Positions 44,458-57,413 of a stretch of DNA of 64,000 bases are shown piece by piece. How positions within the stretch are numbered: position 1 is the stretch's first letter; each line of letters begins with the position of its first letter. The stretch is from Begonia masoniana (taxonomy: Eukaryota > Streptophyta > Magnoliopsida > Cucurbitales > Begoniaceae). A program made the position numbers and the translations under genes. The notes under the pieces were generated by a model. It had not been told where the DNA came from and did no database searches. It was given only the letters and a program-made list of their open reading frames with translations. The DNA lies in contig CM039508.1 in NCBI GenBank assembly GCA_022432975.1, positions 28,138,788 through 28,202,787 on the forward strand, read 5' to 3'.

Positions 44458-46604
44458 TGTAGCAACCGGTATTGTCCACCTTATTTAATTAATAACATCA
44501 TTTTGTAACTTTTATTTTTATGGAATTTAGTGAATTTGATTGGTTGGTTAAATAGGTTAAAGTTGGTTAGCCAAGGGCATTTGAGTAATTGTGAAGCAGT
44601 GTTATAAATGGAGGGTTTAATGAAGGTTTAGCCGCCACTGTTTCTCATTTTCTTTTCTCGGCATTCAGCTCAGCTAAGCAGAGTTTCTCTCGACGATTTT
44701 CTCTCCCATTTTCTTCAAGCTAGGTGAGTCCTACTTCGATTTCTTGCTACATTGTAACTGTCTATGATTGGGGGAAATTGTAACATGAGTTTTGGGAATG
44801 TTGTGAGTGAAAGCTAGCTCGGATTTTGGGGTGAATCGGGAATGCACAGTGAACAGAGCTCCCAAACTAGTTTCCTTATGAGTTCTGGTAGATTTGTGGA
44901 TAGTTTAGAATGAAGTTTAACTAATACTCTGTCTACGGCTATAGGTTTGAGCAAAACCCGAAGTAGTTTGCAACCAAGCTTTTCCAAGAAACCAGGTAAG
45001 TGGAGTATGTGTGTGCCTTCGGGCCTACATCATAAAACAGTAGGTTTATGCTTGTTTGAATGTTTTCTGTATGTCATGTATCATGTTTTTGGAAAGAACA
45101 CGAAAATGAATTTACATGTAATGACATGGTAAGGCATGAACAAATTGTAATAGACCAACTGTTAAGGGAACTAATCCGCCTCTTAATCGATGAAGAGGAT
45201 GTATGACTTTGGGAAATTGATCCGCTTCTCAATGCAATATAGGATCAGATCAACTGTTAAGGGAACTAATCCGCCCCTTAATCGATGAAGAGGATGTATG
45301 ACTTTGGAAAAATTGATCCAACTCCCAATGGAACCGAGGGATCAGATCAGAGAAAGAATGTGAATGCAACTGAGATGTGAAAGTAGAAACTGCATGACTA
45401 GGATTTATGTTTTAGCTTATCATTTCATTATTGATCTACTTATTTAGCATTAGGCTAATAGATGAGTTTTGTGATGTAGGTGCTGAGGTAACTACTGGAG
45501 ACTTCTCTGAATTTACTGAAAACTAGGAGCAGTTGATGGAGCACACCTATGCCTCGACTTGGCAATCTGATGGGGCGGTTTAACTATTGTCAGTATGTGA
45601 AGTGTTAATGGTCAAGTGATTTGTTGAAGTGTGCTGAGGAATTTGATGACAGCAATAGTTTAGAGTTTATAATGTTTGGAGGTTTTTTCCCGATTATGAA
45701 ACATGATTTGGTTTAGTTATAGTTTGCTATTTTGGATTTTCTTGGAAAGTTTAGTGAACAATCGGTCAATTTAACTAAGTAGTGAATTTTAATGATTTTG
45801 ATAGTTTTTAGTATTTCTGATACAATTTTGAGATTCCTCGGATAATGATACGTCGTTGGTTTTAATTGTGATTCTTACTGGATTTTATAAGTTTCATAAG
45901 ATCAGGTTGTTTTGAATGATTTCAGTAAATTACAAGTTCTTTTAGTAGGCAGAGTTGTCCGTTTGTTTAGAGTGTTACTGTTCACCGGTGGATGTTGTCT
46001 ATCGGTGGACGTAGTCTATCGGTGGATGTAGAGGGTTACTATTCACCGGTGGATGTTGTCTATCGGTGGATGTTGTTTATCGGTAGATGTGAGTAATAGA
46101 TTTTGTCGTTTTGTGATCGGTGGATGTGAGTAATTGAGTTTGTCGTTTTGTGATCGGTGGATGTGAGTAATTGAGTTTGTCGTTTTGTGATGGGTGAAAG
46201 TGAGCGGTAGATGTGGGTAGTAATTTTGTTGTTTTGTGAGCGGTGGATGTTGGTAGCAGAAGAAGTCTTTTTTTTCTGCTTCTACCGCCGACACTGTTTA
46301 GCAGTGGATGTCTTCTATTCTTATTTCTACCGCCGAGACTATTCTGTCTCTAATATTACCGCTGGAACTATTCAACGGTAGATGTGTTCTGTTTTCCTTT
46401 TGTCTTCTTTCAACCAACAGTCTTTAATATTTTAATTATTTAATAAATGTCGTTTTATACAAATGTTTTTCCACTGCAAGTTTTTTTTACGTTTAAGGAT
46501 CAAATTTCGATCGTTGAGTGAAATTTTAAGATTTTCTCAAAATGTCATAGTTCGATTCGGTTTTATGAGTAGCGAACCGGGTTTAGAAAACTCGAAGCGT
46601 TACA
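44458..46604 (-). mobile_element. solo LTR, 2147 bp, TSD CAATC
   Basis: Exact CAATC at 44453-44457 and 46605-46609. The minus strand begins TGTAACGCTTCGAG and ends CCGGTTGCTACA, in line with the other large LTRs. It contains a duplicated block of about 105 bp (45155-45360, CTGTTAAGGGAACTAATCCG) and an ATCGGTGGATGT array at 45975-46390. No internal coding region. Confidence 0.9.
45975..46390. repeat. ATCGGTGGATGT motif array
   Basis: At least a dozen words such as CACCGGTGGATGT, CTATCGGTGGATGT, GTGATCGGTGGATGTGAG and CGGTAGATGTG, some in about 34-bp repeats. They share the core CGGTGGAT with the 15763-18665 array and CGGTAGAT with the 41570-42900 array. Confidence 0.88.
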
Positions 46605-46945
46605 CAATCACAATAAAAAGAGAAAGACAAGTGAATACAAACTAATTTGTTAATATGGTTTGACCAACTTTGCATACGTCTACGATTCAAGACTACTCTA
46701 TGAAGATTTCTTCCCAACTAACCTCTTGGTTAAATATATTGAATTTTTAGACGTCAATCCAAAGCCGTACACGTGACTCTTCATGGGCAAAACCCTATAC
46801 TTGTTCATTGTTTCAAGATATTTATATTTTTCTTTTAGTTCGATAATTCTAAAACTAATTTCAAGCACAATCACAATAAAAAGAGAAAAACAAGAGAATA
46901 CAAACTAATTTGTTAACATGGTTTGATCAATTTTGCCTACGTCTG
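46605..46945. repeat. right part of a copia LTR relic, partly duplicated
   Basis: Contains TGGTTTGACCAACTTTGC and ACGTCTACGATTC, echoing GTGGTTCGGCCAAACTGCC and ACGTCCACGCTCC of the Sirevirus LTR, so it is a relic of a related LTR. The segment CACAATAAAAAGAGAAA...ACAAACTAATTTGTTAA occurs at 46610 and again near 46870. Confidence 0.6.
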
Positions 46946-49300
46946 CGATATATTAATAAAATAATTTTATTAACTAAACAATTAGTTATTATAGTTTGAC
47001 ATTATAATGATAAATAATTATTATAATTTTAATAATTTAATTTTTTTATAAATATAAATTATATTTATATAAATTGAAAATATTTATGTAGGTTTTACTT
47101 GTAAGGCTCAGCTCGTTTAGCCGACTCGACTTGTCTCGTTTAACATTGACTCGCGCTCTAGCTCGGGTTAAAATTATTTTGGTCCCGTTCGCTAGGCTCG
47201 ACTCGTCGGGCTCATTAGCTTCACTTAGCTAAATTTTTTCAAACTTTGCTCAACTGGCACGTTTGTCATCTCGATTTGGTTCGAACTAGTTTTGGACTCA
47301 AACCAACTCATAAAAAGAGTTGACTAATTTGAAACAAGAGTTTAGTTGGGGCAAAATAGGTCAACTTCTTTTATATATATATATATATATTAGTTTAGGC
47401 TCGAGTCGGAGCCTATTGATATTGAGTATGAGTCGAATGACAAATTAATTTGTGTTTGGGTTGGGTTTTGGGTAAATGTTAAATTTATGGTTTAGTTAAA
47501 TTTTGTCTTCTTTTTGTTTTTTGTAGCATTCAAATCCAAATTTGAACCGTAGAATGTAATTTTCCATCATTACAATTAATTTCGATTTATTCAAGTATAA
47601 TAACATACATGAATCATACTGAGCTCTAGAACTCGGTTCGGCTTCATTTTATCGCTCCAATCAGGTTTTGGCCAGAATTACTTTTTTACCTGCTCATATA
47701 ATTGAGTTGAACATGGTAAGATGTTTAATTTTGGATGCTCATAACAGCTCTTATGCATACTTAGAATTGGCATCTAGGTGCCTTGGCCAAAGAGAACGAG
47801 AGTAAATGTTGTATTAATCTTAATTTATCTTACTACATATAAAAGTGTGAATCTTTTAATATTTGATTTACTTTATTTTATAATTTATCATTTTGACATT
47901 TAATAATAATTTTTTTTTTTATCAAACTAGTGTGAATATTTTGATTTTGTTTTAATATTTTAATTTATTTTATCAATTACTTTTTACTTTCAGATATAAT
48001 TTAATAATATTTTTTTAATTAAATTTTGTTTTTTTATTGAATTTACTTTTAATATTTGATTTAATTTATTTTTATTTTCTAATTTACCATCTTGACCTTC
48101 AAATATTATTTAATAATAATTTTATTTTTTTATCAAATTTTGGTTTTTATACCATTTTCTTTTAATATTTGATTTATTTTATTTTAATTTTCTAATTTAT
48201 CATTTTTGACCTTCAAATATAATTTTTATTAAATTTTATTTTTTATATAATTTTCTTTATTAAATAATTTTAATAATAATTTCGTTTTTTGTCTATCTCT
48301 ATCTGCATAGTAAAATTATGGATAGTTTCTAATTTTTTAATCTAATTTTTTAAATTTATATAATGTGTTAGTAAACAAAGTACAAAATGTCTTCATCATT
48401 AACATTAATTTATGATTTTTTGTTTCATCCGCATCACCTAAAGCCGTACAAAACCTTTAAAAATATCATGATTTTACTTTAATATAATATAATAATATAT
48501 TTTGTCATGTTAATTTATTTATTAATTAATTGAAATATTATTATAATGAAATATGTTCATAAAATTTTTTTTTATCAATTTTTATTTTTTATCTACTAAA
48601 TAATTTAAGAAATTATGATAAAATGTATTTATATAATAATATATGTCTAAATGACCTTTCGTACTTATATTCTGAATTTTAATAATACATGTCATTTGTT
48701 GGGTATATTCAATGCAACACTTTTGAAGAGTCGTGACTATTCATCTTCTTTAGTATACTTTAATTATACGTATTAGATATGTCATATACTTATTATATCC
48801 TTTGTATCATTAATAATACTAAAAATTAAACATGTAATTTTTTGTAGTTTACTGTAATAAAGCATATCATGTGTTTAACTTATTTTACAGTATTTACGAA
48901 GAGTCAATATTTTTTATCTCATTTAGTATGTTGTAATAACATTATATCATATGATTAGTTACATTTTTCAAAGCGTCAAGATTATATATTTTTTGTAGTT
49001 TATTGTAACACGCGTCAAGCTACACGCATATGCTATGTGCTTGGATCCACTAGTTTTTTAAAAATAAGAATGTTGGAGGTGTTAATTTATGTAATTTTGG
49101 ACAAAAGATGAGGGTTGTTTGGTAAGTCAACGCAATATTGGAAAGTTTTTTAAGGAGAATACCTTGAAGAGCTGGCAATGTCTCTGTAAAAGAGTCGCTG
49201 TACTCGGCAGTTAATCCGCTCAATCCCCCCTTACCTAGTCTGTTTCTGATCCATCTCTGTCTCTTCTTGGACATCTACGCTCTCTCTTTCTCTAAGCCCA
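46946..49300. other. AT-rich gene-free region
   Basis: No gene. At 47100-47260 there is a GCTCG/CTCGA-rich stretch of the kind common in plant repeats. A TA run lies near 47371-47390. From 47840 to 48290 there are three or four degenerate copies of an AT-rich unit of about 115 bp (TTTAATATTTGATTTA...). Nothing else stands out. Confidence 0.6.
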
Positions 49301-49314
49301 TTTTTTCTCTCTCT

Positions 49315-49321
49315 TATATAT
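49315..49321 (+). promoter_or_regulatory. possible TATA element of the SCAR gene
   Basis: TATATAT about 100 bp upstream of the start codon, within a CT-rich leader region. It is weak evidence and the true start site is unknown. Confidence 0.35.
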
Positions 49322-49417
49322 CTTCATTTACTGGTTCCAATCATGAATTTATTTCAGCGTCTACATTTATGAACTGCGCACCTTCGTCTCGAACTTTACT
49401 GAAGGAAGAAGAAGACG

Positions 49418-52400
49418 ATGCCTCTTGTGAGGGTTCAGGTGAGGAGCGAGTATGCTCTCGGTCAACCGGAGCACGAAGGAAAGGTTGACCGTGAAGATCC
49501 CAACGCTCTGCTAGAAGGTATAGCAGTAGCTGGCCTTGTTGGAATCTTGAGACAGCTCGGCGATCTTACTGAGTACGTTTGACTTTTGTGGCTTTCTGAA
49601 CTTTATAAATCTTTCAATTTTACTGCAATGGCATTTGAATTCAATGAAATTTCGATGTTTTCTATGGGAATTTGTTTGCTAGACATTTCAGTTTTAAGGA
49701 CTGGCATTTCGAAATTTTTCATGGTCTGCTTGGAAAATATGGATTAGTCCATCAAATTGTTTTTCTAGTAACACTCTATGGTGACCAAGTTCGCCCATTG
49801 TAGATTTTGAATTTTTCCCTTTTGTGAAAAATGCTAATTATCAGATTTACTGAGATAGGAACTATGATGAATTGTAGATTTGCAGCAGAGGTTTTCCATG
49901 GGTTGCAGGAGCAAGTGGTGGAAACAGTGCATAGAAGCCGCAACTTGATGATTCGTGTACGAGATATAGAGGCTGCACTTCCCTCAGTTGAGAAGGCAGT
50001 TCTTGCTCAAACCAGCCACATTCATTTCGCTTACACCGCTGGTAGTACGCTCGTTCCTTTCATGGCGGGCTTTTTTGAAATAATAATTCATTCTCTGTCC
50101 AGCCATCGAATATAAGAATTATTCTTTCTTCTTATGGTCCCATTTTTTGGGGAAATATTGGGCAGTAGAATGCTTAGATCATTGAGTTTTGTCATAACAA
50201 ATGTTAGTTATTTGCTGAAAGAGTTTTCACATGTTCATAGAAGCGAGAATATGCTTATTAAACTTGTCTTATGTGTTCACTCAGGCATTGCTTGTATATT
50301 ATGTTGTTATAAATGGTTTTGGTTTGAGGCCATGATCATGGGTTTATCTACTTACGCAGTTTTCCGTTTCAAAAAAGAAATGTGAAATTTTTCATGTGTA
50401 TTACTCCGAACCAAAGTTATATACATTTCATTATATTTACCGCACGAATCTGTCTAAATTTCCCTGAGTTATTAAGAATTGTAGTAATTAGCATGACTTT
50501 TGCATGTAAAAGGTGGTCGATAGTCTTAAATGCATGTTTTCCAGCATTGTTTTCTATCAAAGCATAGTATTTTAAAGTTTCAACCTTAAAGTAAACAATT
50601 GTTTCAGGTTGTGAGTGGCATCCTCGTTTACAAAATGAACAAAATCACCTTCTTAGCATCGACTTGCCATGCTTTATTATGGATTCTTATGAAGAATGCC
50701 ATGATCCCCCGCGTCTTCACTTGCTTGACAAGTAAATCAAATTCTTTTGTTATATTTTATCCAGATGACTAGTATTAAAAATAGTGGAGCTTGTCTATTA
50801 TGCTGACCTTTTAACATTTGGGCTACTATGCTTTCAGATTTGATTGTGGGGGTCCTGGATCTTGTTTAAAACGATATTCAGATCCAACATTCTTCAAAAG
50901 ATCATCAGCAACTTCCGATAAAGCATACCCTTCAAAGGTCCAAAGGAATAAAAAGGCTCATAAAACCAGGGTATGCATCATGATGTGCTCTTATGTCTTG
51001 TTAAACGACTATTTTGCCTCGTATTATTTTAAAATTTTTAGGTTTGTGTTTAGGCTTCCTTATGGTATTGGAATTATAGGTTATGTAATGATATTACATG
51101 CTCTAGATTAACAAATTGGCAACTTTAAACGTTAGTGCCACTGAATAATTCCTATGGGACTGTTTAACTTCTAATGAAAATTGGGCAGAGAAAAAGATCA
51201 TTGCGTCAAATTGGTAAAATGTTGAATGGCGTATCGGTATCACATCTCAGTGGCAGGTATAATCTGTTCAGTAGCTTAAGTAAGTTTCTAATTTTAGTCT
51301 CATGAATTTCTGACATTGATCATGCAGAACACAGTTTAGTTTTGCTGAAAATGTAAAGTTCTCTCCTACTCAAACTGCTTCAACTGTGGGAACGATGGGG
51401 AGAAAAGTCCCAGATGGCGATTTTAATTCCATCTATTCGACAAATGAATCTATGTATGTTGAAATATCGCATTTGAATGCTGAGCAACCTAAGGCTGAGG
51501 TACGAGAATCTGGGATGTTACCATCTTTAACGCCGTTGGAGAGTGATAATGCACAAATCAGCATTGAAGATGATGAATTTCCTGAAAAGACAATGGAAGA
51601 GGATATTGTGATTGATTCATCCTATGTTGCTTGGGATGGAGAAGCACAAATATTAGATCATAAGACTGCAGATACTTGTACTAGTGAAAGCTCGGACATG
51701 GTCATTGCTAAGTCTAACCTCATTGTGCATGAAAGAGAAGCTGTTAATCTCCAAAATGATTGTGAAACGAACGTGTGTAGTGACTCGAAAATCAATCGAT
51801 TACAATCCAACAGTAATCAAACTGATGAAGCTGAGAGTGAGCCCGACAATTATGAGGATGCGCTTAACACTGTTGAATCAGAATCTGAAAATGATTTTGA
51901 TTATACAAAGAAACAAGAAATAGGGTCATGTACCTCTAATGCATGCTACGAGGCATCAAATCAAATGCATGATGTAAAGGTAGCTGGTTCAGATTGCCAT
52001 ACTGCAAAATTCGATTCTCATCCTGAATCATGTGTTGCCTCTGAAAAAGAAATAATCTTAGATTTGCCTGGAGCAATTTCCGTAGAGCATTATACACATG
52101 AACAGAAACTTGAAAATTCTGGAAATTTTTCGAGCACTGACACTCCCCAAGGATCTGATTTCCAAATAAGTTCGCATACCGTGGAGAGTGCAAAATTAAG
52201 ATTTGTTACTCTTGATGATGCTAAAACATGTGGTTCCATTGATCCGTTGGAAGATATGGTCACAAACAAATTTCTTGAACCTCGAAAATTGTGTGCTGAA
52301 TTGTCTTCCAGTGATTCAGCTAGGTTCTGGACTAATGGTACCTTGTTTGGACTTCAGCCATCTAAACCTCCTGATTGTACAACATCAAATGTGGAGAATA

Positions 52401-54696
52401 CGGAGCCTAAAACAGCATTGCCAGTCACTCCAAACGATAGATCTACATCTGCCCAAGACTATCAGAAAAATGATGAAAATGAATTTTTCATCAGTGGTTT
52501 TCAGAAGATGAAATTGACACATGAGCAGAATGATGAAAATTTAAGTTCTTTGAAAGCTATTGTTTTGGAGCAGAGGGGTGGCAATCAGAGACCTACTCAT
52601 CAGAGATTGCCTGAGATGACTGTTAATGAACAGTTTGAGCTTGATTTCCCTGTAGACTCACTACCTCCTTCCCCAGGGCTTGAGCATATGAAAATATCTT
52701 TCCATCCCATTACTGATTTCAAAACATCTCAGTTGAAATTGAAATTTCCTTATTTGATTCAATCCTATGACAGCATAGAAACTGCATTTCCGTCTTTTCA
52801 GTTAGTCCCAGAACAGACTGGTTTCGCCAATGAAATCTGTCACGACTCTGATTATGACACATTCTGCAGATCGTCTCCCTACATGTCTGATGATTGTCTT
52901 AGCCAGCACTCTGAATCGAGTTCCAAGCAATGGGAGTCTGGAGAATGCCCTCAAAGCAAAGACCTTGATTTATATGATGCTTTAGGTGGAGTGTCTCCAA
53001 TGGAATCCATTCCTAGCATTTTGGATCTTAGACGAATGACCAATAATGATTTCAGTATGAATGCTCAGGTCAAAAATTCTGACACCAGGAATAGCTTGGA
53101 ACCATCATATTCTGATCCTTGTCTAGATCTTCAAAGTTTTTATACTGGAGAAGAAAAATACGATTCAGAGTCAATGAATCTTCGTGCATTGCAAGGCCCT
53201 CTTGAGCCTACTTCTCTACATCTGCCTCTACCTCCAGTGCAGTGGCGACTTAGAAAAACCCTCTCTGATTTATCTGAAAACCGTAAATATGTCTCTAACA
53301 CCCTCAATCCCACTGTATTGTGGCCAGATGGTCAGGCCCCACCTAAACTGGAACACATTAATGAGGCCAGTGCAATTGAACCATCGTATAAGGTACGGAG
53401 ATGTCGTCTTTATGTCTTCAAAAATAGTTTTTAATGTGATCTTATAAAAGGGACATTCCAATGATGAATTTTTCCTATGTAGCAGAGCAAGATGATATCA
53501 ATCGGGGTGAGTATGGCTAATCAGAGAGGAGGCAGCAAAGGGAAAAAGGAAGGTGAAAGTTTTCTTCAAGAAATCAGATCAAAAGTAAGTTTGGGTTGTT
53601 GTTATGACTTGCTGATATTTTTGCCCCTATTTGAACTTTGTCCACCTTTAATGAAATTGTGTAGTATTGTCATTTTAAATATTTAGTCAAACAATATTTT
53701 GGTACGACATAGAACTTTTCGTTATATTTTAGGGCAATATCACATTTGGACAAGAACAATTTCTAATAAAAAAGTGCTATCAACTGACAGTCCAGCTAAT
53801 TGTTTCACTTTATTTTGATTAAATACTAATGTCAACTAATGTTAGATTTTGTTCGCTCGAATTTATTTTGGTTGGGCCGAAAAGCTTGCTACAATGAAGG
53901 TAATTGAATAAAATGATAATTTTTTTCCGTGTATGTGATGGTGGTAGTGAGGAGATCATATCGCAGATAAACTCTATCGTGTACATCAATTTTGACGTTG
54001 TGAATTTTTCTTCTTTATCTATCCATGTTTTTTTTTACCTGTTAGGGGTTTTTGCTTAATTCTCGGTGTTCATTTTTCGTATTCACATCCGATTGTTATG
54101 ACCAAAGCCAAATAAGAGGTAGTTTTAGACTGGTTTCAGATTGAATAGATGAGGAAAATGTGAGTAAGAGCAGGGGCCTAGTTTGAGATAGTCTAGTTGT
54201 GTTTACTTCGACTGTGATTAATTTAGGTGTTTGAATTGCCTTCGAAATGTGTTTGTTATTGCTGAAACGTATTTTTCTGTTTTTTCTTGGATTCTTGGGG
54301 CTTGATCTCTCAGTTAAGAACAGCAGTCTGAAATTGCTGTAAAATCTCATATAAGCTAGCCCATTGTTCACATTAGCTAACCTTTTGTGAATTTTTGCCC
54401 AGTCATTTAACTTAAGAAGTACGGCTTCCGAGAAATCAAGGAGTGCGCCTATGCACGAACCCAACGGAAAAGTCAGCTCAATTTTGGAGAAAGCCAGCAC
54501 AATCGGACAGGTAATCACTAACCCACTTCTCTTCTGTTTATAGAGCATTATCTTGCACATGCACCACCTTTTTAAGACCTGGAAAAATATGCAGTCTGAT
54601 GGGAGTGGCCATGGTGATGATTATGAAGCTTGGAGCGCGGGATTAATGAATTATTTGGTGTCTTATAATGCTATAAATAAGCTTTGGTGGGATTGA
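49418..54696 (+). CDS. SCAR: SCAR/WAVE-family protein, nine exons, about 1005 aa
   Basis: Coding exons, all with GT-AG introns and matching phases: 49418-49572, 49878-50041, 50608-50731, 50838-50970, 51189-51256, 51328-53392, 53486-53584, 54403-54510, 54595-54696. The N-terminal SCAR homology domain (residues 1 to about 185) shows [60 protein letters not shown] and [11 protein letters not shown]. It normally binds the ABI/NAP/SRA1/BRICK complex. A basic stretch ([12 protein letters not shown]) follows. Exon 6 encodes a 688-aa acidic, low-complexity middle. The C-terminus has a WH2 actin-binding motif ([12 protein letters not shown]), a connecting helix ([12 protein letters not shown]) and an acidic Asp-Asp-x-x-x-Trp end that activates ARP2/3. 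Length fits plant SCARs. It sets actin-dependent cell shape in epidermal cells and trichomes. Confidence 0.92.
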
Positions 54697-55819
54697 TTAT
54701 GGTAGAATGTTGTAAATAACCTTAATTTTACTGATTAAACATAGGGTGCTGGTGCATTCTTTGTTTCATTTCAGCCATGATTGTCCAACTCTTAAGGTGT
54801 TGTATTTTTTTATTTATTTAATTTAAATTAATAAGTTATATTTGGGAAAAAGAAAAAAAGAAAAGCTGAACAAAATCATTTAACTCCAAAGTAGGGGAGA
54901 GAATCATATTCTACAATCACATATTATGATTGTGAGTGAAAGCTTTGTTTTTTTTTAAAGTTTATTGAGTTTGTGATGTGAAACTCCAAGCCTCCCAACT
55001 TGGACACCTAATTTGGAATAAAAAGGCTAACAAGGGGATGTCCGTTGGACCAAAGCAAACTTGCTGACAAAATGTTCTTTCTTTTTTTTTTTGACTCCAA
55101 ATATTTGATTTTTTTTGTTATAATTGTTAAGTTTATGATGAACAAACAGTGGTGTATTCAAGAAATCAACACGAGCGATAGAAAGTTACGCGTCTGATAC
55201 CCACTCGATAATAATTATATATATTTTGCTATAAATTTAATTATTGAAAACACATTTTGTGAATTTTCTATTTTAAAAAAAAAGATAGATAATTTTTTGG
55301 ATTTAAATTGTTAAATACCTTTTTTGTAAAGAGAAAAGGCATCTCTTTGCATGTAAAGGCAATGAAGGTGCTCTTTTTCCGTACATTTTTTTTAAAACTT
55401 GACAAAGTGAAAGAAAAGATTAACACTTTCACATAAACTATGAAAAAAGATTCCTTCTTTTTATATTCTTAAAGCAAAATGTTACATCAATTGCATTTTT
55501 TCCATTTACTTTCAAACCCCAACATTTATAAACATCTAAGAATTTATTAATTAAATTAAAAATTGATAGTTAAAATCAAATACACTCGAAGTAATCAACG
55601 TGTAACCCATAAAACTTTATCTCAGGGTGTAAAATTAAACTATGAAAAGATAACGTGGCTACCTCATATTAATTATAAGGTGCGTTGAATCTTCACCCGA
55701 GTTAGAGAAATGCTCACAAATCAAAAATAACAAAATTATACATTTTCCACATTATCAATTGCAAAGGGTCGATGTTGAAAACATATTGCATATAGAAAAG
55801 GATGTCGTAATTATTTTTT
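54697..55819. other. downstream of SCAR, no gene seen
   Basis: AT-rich sequence with A and T runs; includes the presumed SCAR 3' untranslated region. No repeat ends or frames of note. Confidence 0.5.
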
Positions 55820-56646
55820 GGTAATTATCAATTTAAACTCTGTACTATTATGCACTTTATTTCAGTTAGCCCCCTATGCTAAAAAAACTGACAAACCAAA
55901 CCCTGTACTTTGATTATGTTATCAGTTTTGACATTTCATCCATAATTTCGTTAAACTCCCATTTAAAAAATTACTAAATGATATTGGATTCACTTAAAAT
56001 TTTTACCACATGTTCACTACTTAATGAGAAGATAATTTGAAAATTTTCGTGATGTTTTAATACATGTACGATTTATTGTAATTTTATTTTAGTAATTTAT
56101 AAAAATATTATAATAAATCATAAAAGTTTTAGAAAATCACGAACATTTTTCTATTATCTACCCATGATATGGTGAACATGTGAAAAAAGATTCAAATAAA
56201 TCCAATATCATTTGTTATTTTTTAAAAAATTAATTTATAAAGTAAAGAAATACAAAAAGATATTGGATTTATTTGAACATCTGTCCACATGTTCACCACA
56301 TCATGGGTAGATAATAAAAAACTTTTCGTGATTTTCTAAGACTTGTATGATTTATTATAATATTTTTATAAATTGCTAAAATAAAATTACAATAAATATT
56401 ACATGTGTTAAAACATCACGAAAATTTTCAAATTATCTTCTCATTAAGTAGTGAACATGTGGCAAAAATTTCAAATGAATCCAATATCGTTTAGTAATTT
56501 TTTAAATGAGGGTTTAACGAAATTGTTGATGGAAGGTCAAAACTGATAACATAATCAAAGTATAGGGTTTGGTTTGTCGATTTTTTTAGTGCAGGGGGCT
56601 AACTAAAATAAATAATATAGTACAGGGTTTAAATCGATAATTACTC
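55820..56646. mobile_element. foldback (Mutator-like) element, 827 bp, with 9-bp TSD TTATTTTTT
   Basis: Ends are GGTAATTATCAATTTAAAC and GTTTAAATCGATAATTACTC; the two halves are inverted repeats of about 400 bp each. TTATTTTTT flanks both ends (55811-55819, 56647-56655), although the T-rich context weakens this. The inner part contains the palindromic module with CCACATGTTCAC and its reverse complement, which also occurs in the foldback elements at 15156-34052 and 61310-62371. It is non-coding. Confidence 0.85.
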
Positions 56647-56655
56647 TTATTTTTT

Positions 56656-57004
56656 TTCCTTGGGTTTGCGATAACACGACCGTAATTCGTCTCATCGTGT
56701 TTGATAAACTTTTCAACAAGAAAATGAGTTTGGAATGATTTAGTTCTTGTCATTCCCAATAACTAATAATACTAAATCTTAACTTAGTAACTAATAATAT
56801 ATGTCTTTAAAAAGTTGTTTAAAAGCCTTATCAACTTAAGGCTATTAACTTATTGGCAAAACATAAATCAAAAGTAAAAAAGAGAATTAACCGTCCGATG
56901 GAAACCCTCAAGGAAAAAAAATCAAGTGTAGAGGAGAGAAAATTTATTTAAAAAATAGAAAAAAATCGGGTGGATTTTGGTAAACTGGGTTATTGACTCG
57001 GGAA
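56656..57004. other. gene-free spacer
   Basis: AT-rich sequence before the 60-bp minisatellite. I see nothing to annotate. Confidence 0.5.
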
Positions 57005-57413
57005 CCAAGGAGAAGTAAGCTCAAGGAATAAAAAACTTGTTTAAAGGAAGCAGTGTAAATAGTGTTTCACGAGTAGTGAGCTCCGAAAACAAAAATTTGT
57101 TCGAGTGAACCATGATGAATAATGTTTCAAGAGGAGTCAGCTCAGGAACTAGAACTTGTTCTAGGGAAGCATAGTAAATAGTGCTTCAAGAGGAATCAGT
57201 TCCAGGAACTAAAAACTTACTTGAGAGAAGCCATGTAAATAGTGCTTTAGAAGGAGTTAGCTCTGGGAACGAAAACTTGTTCAAGGGAATTATCGTAAAT
57301 AGTGCATCAAGAAGATTCAGCTCCAAGAACAAAAAATTGTTCGAGGGTAGCATGGTAAATAATACTTCAAAAGGAGTCAGCTCTGGGTACGAAAACTTGT
57401 TCAAGGGAAGCAC

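Noticed and set aside
49831..51111. Short frames within the SCAR region read as separate genes
   Set aside because: They are SCAR exons read through into introns; the spliced model explains them.
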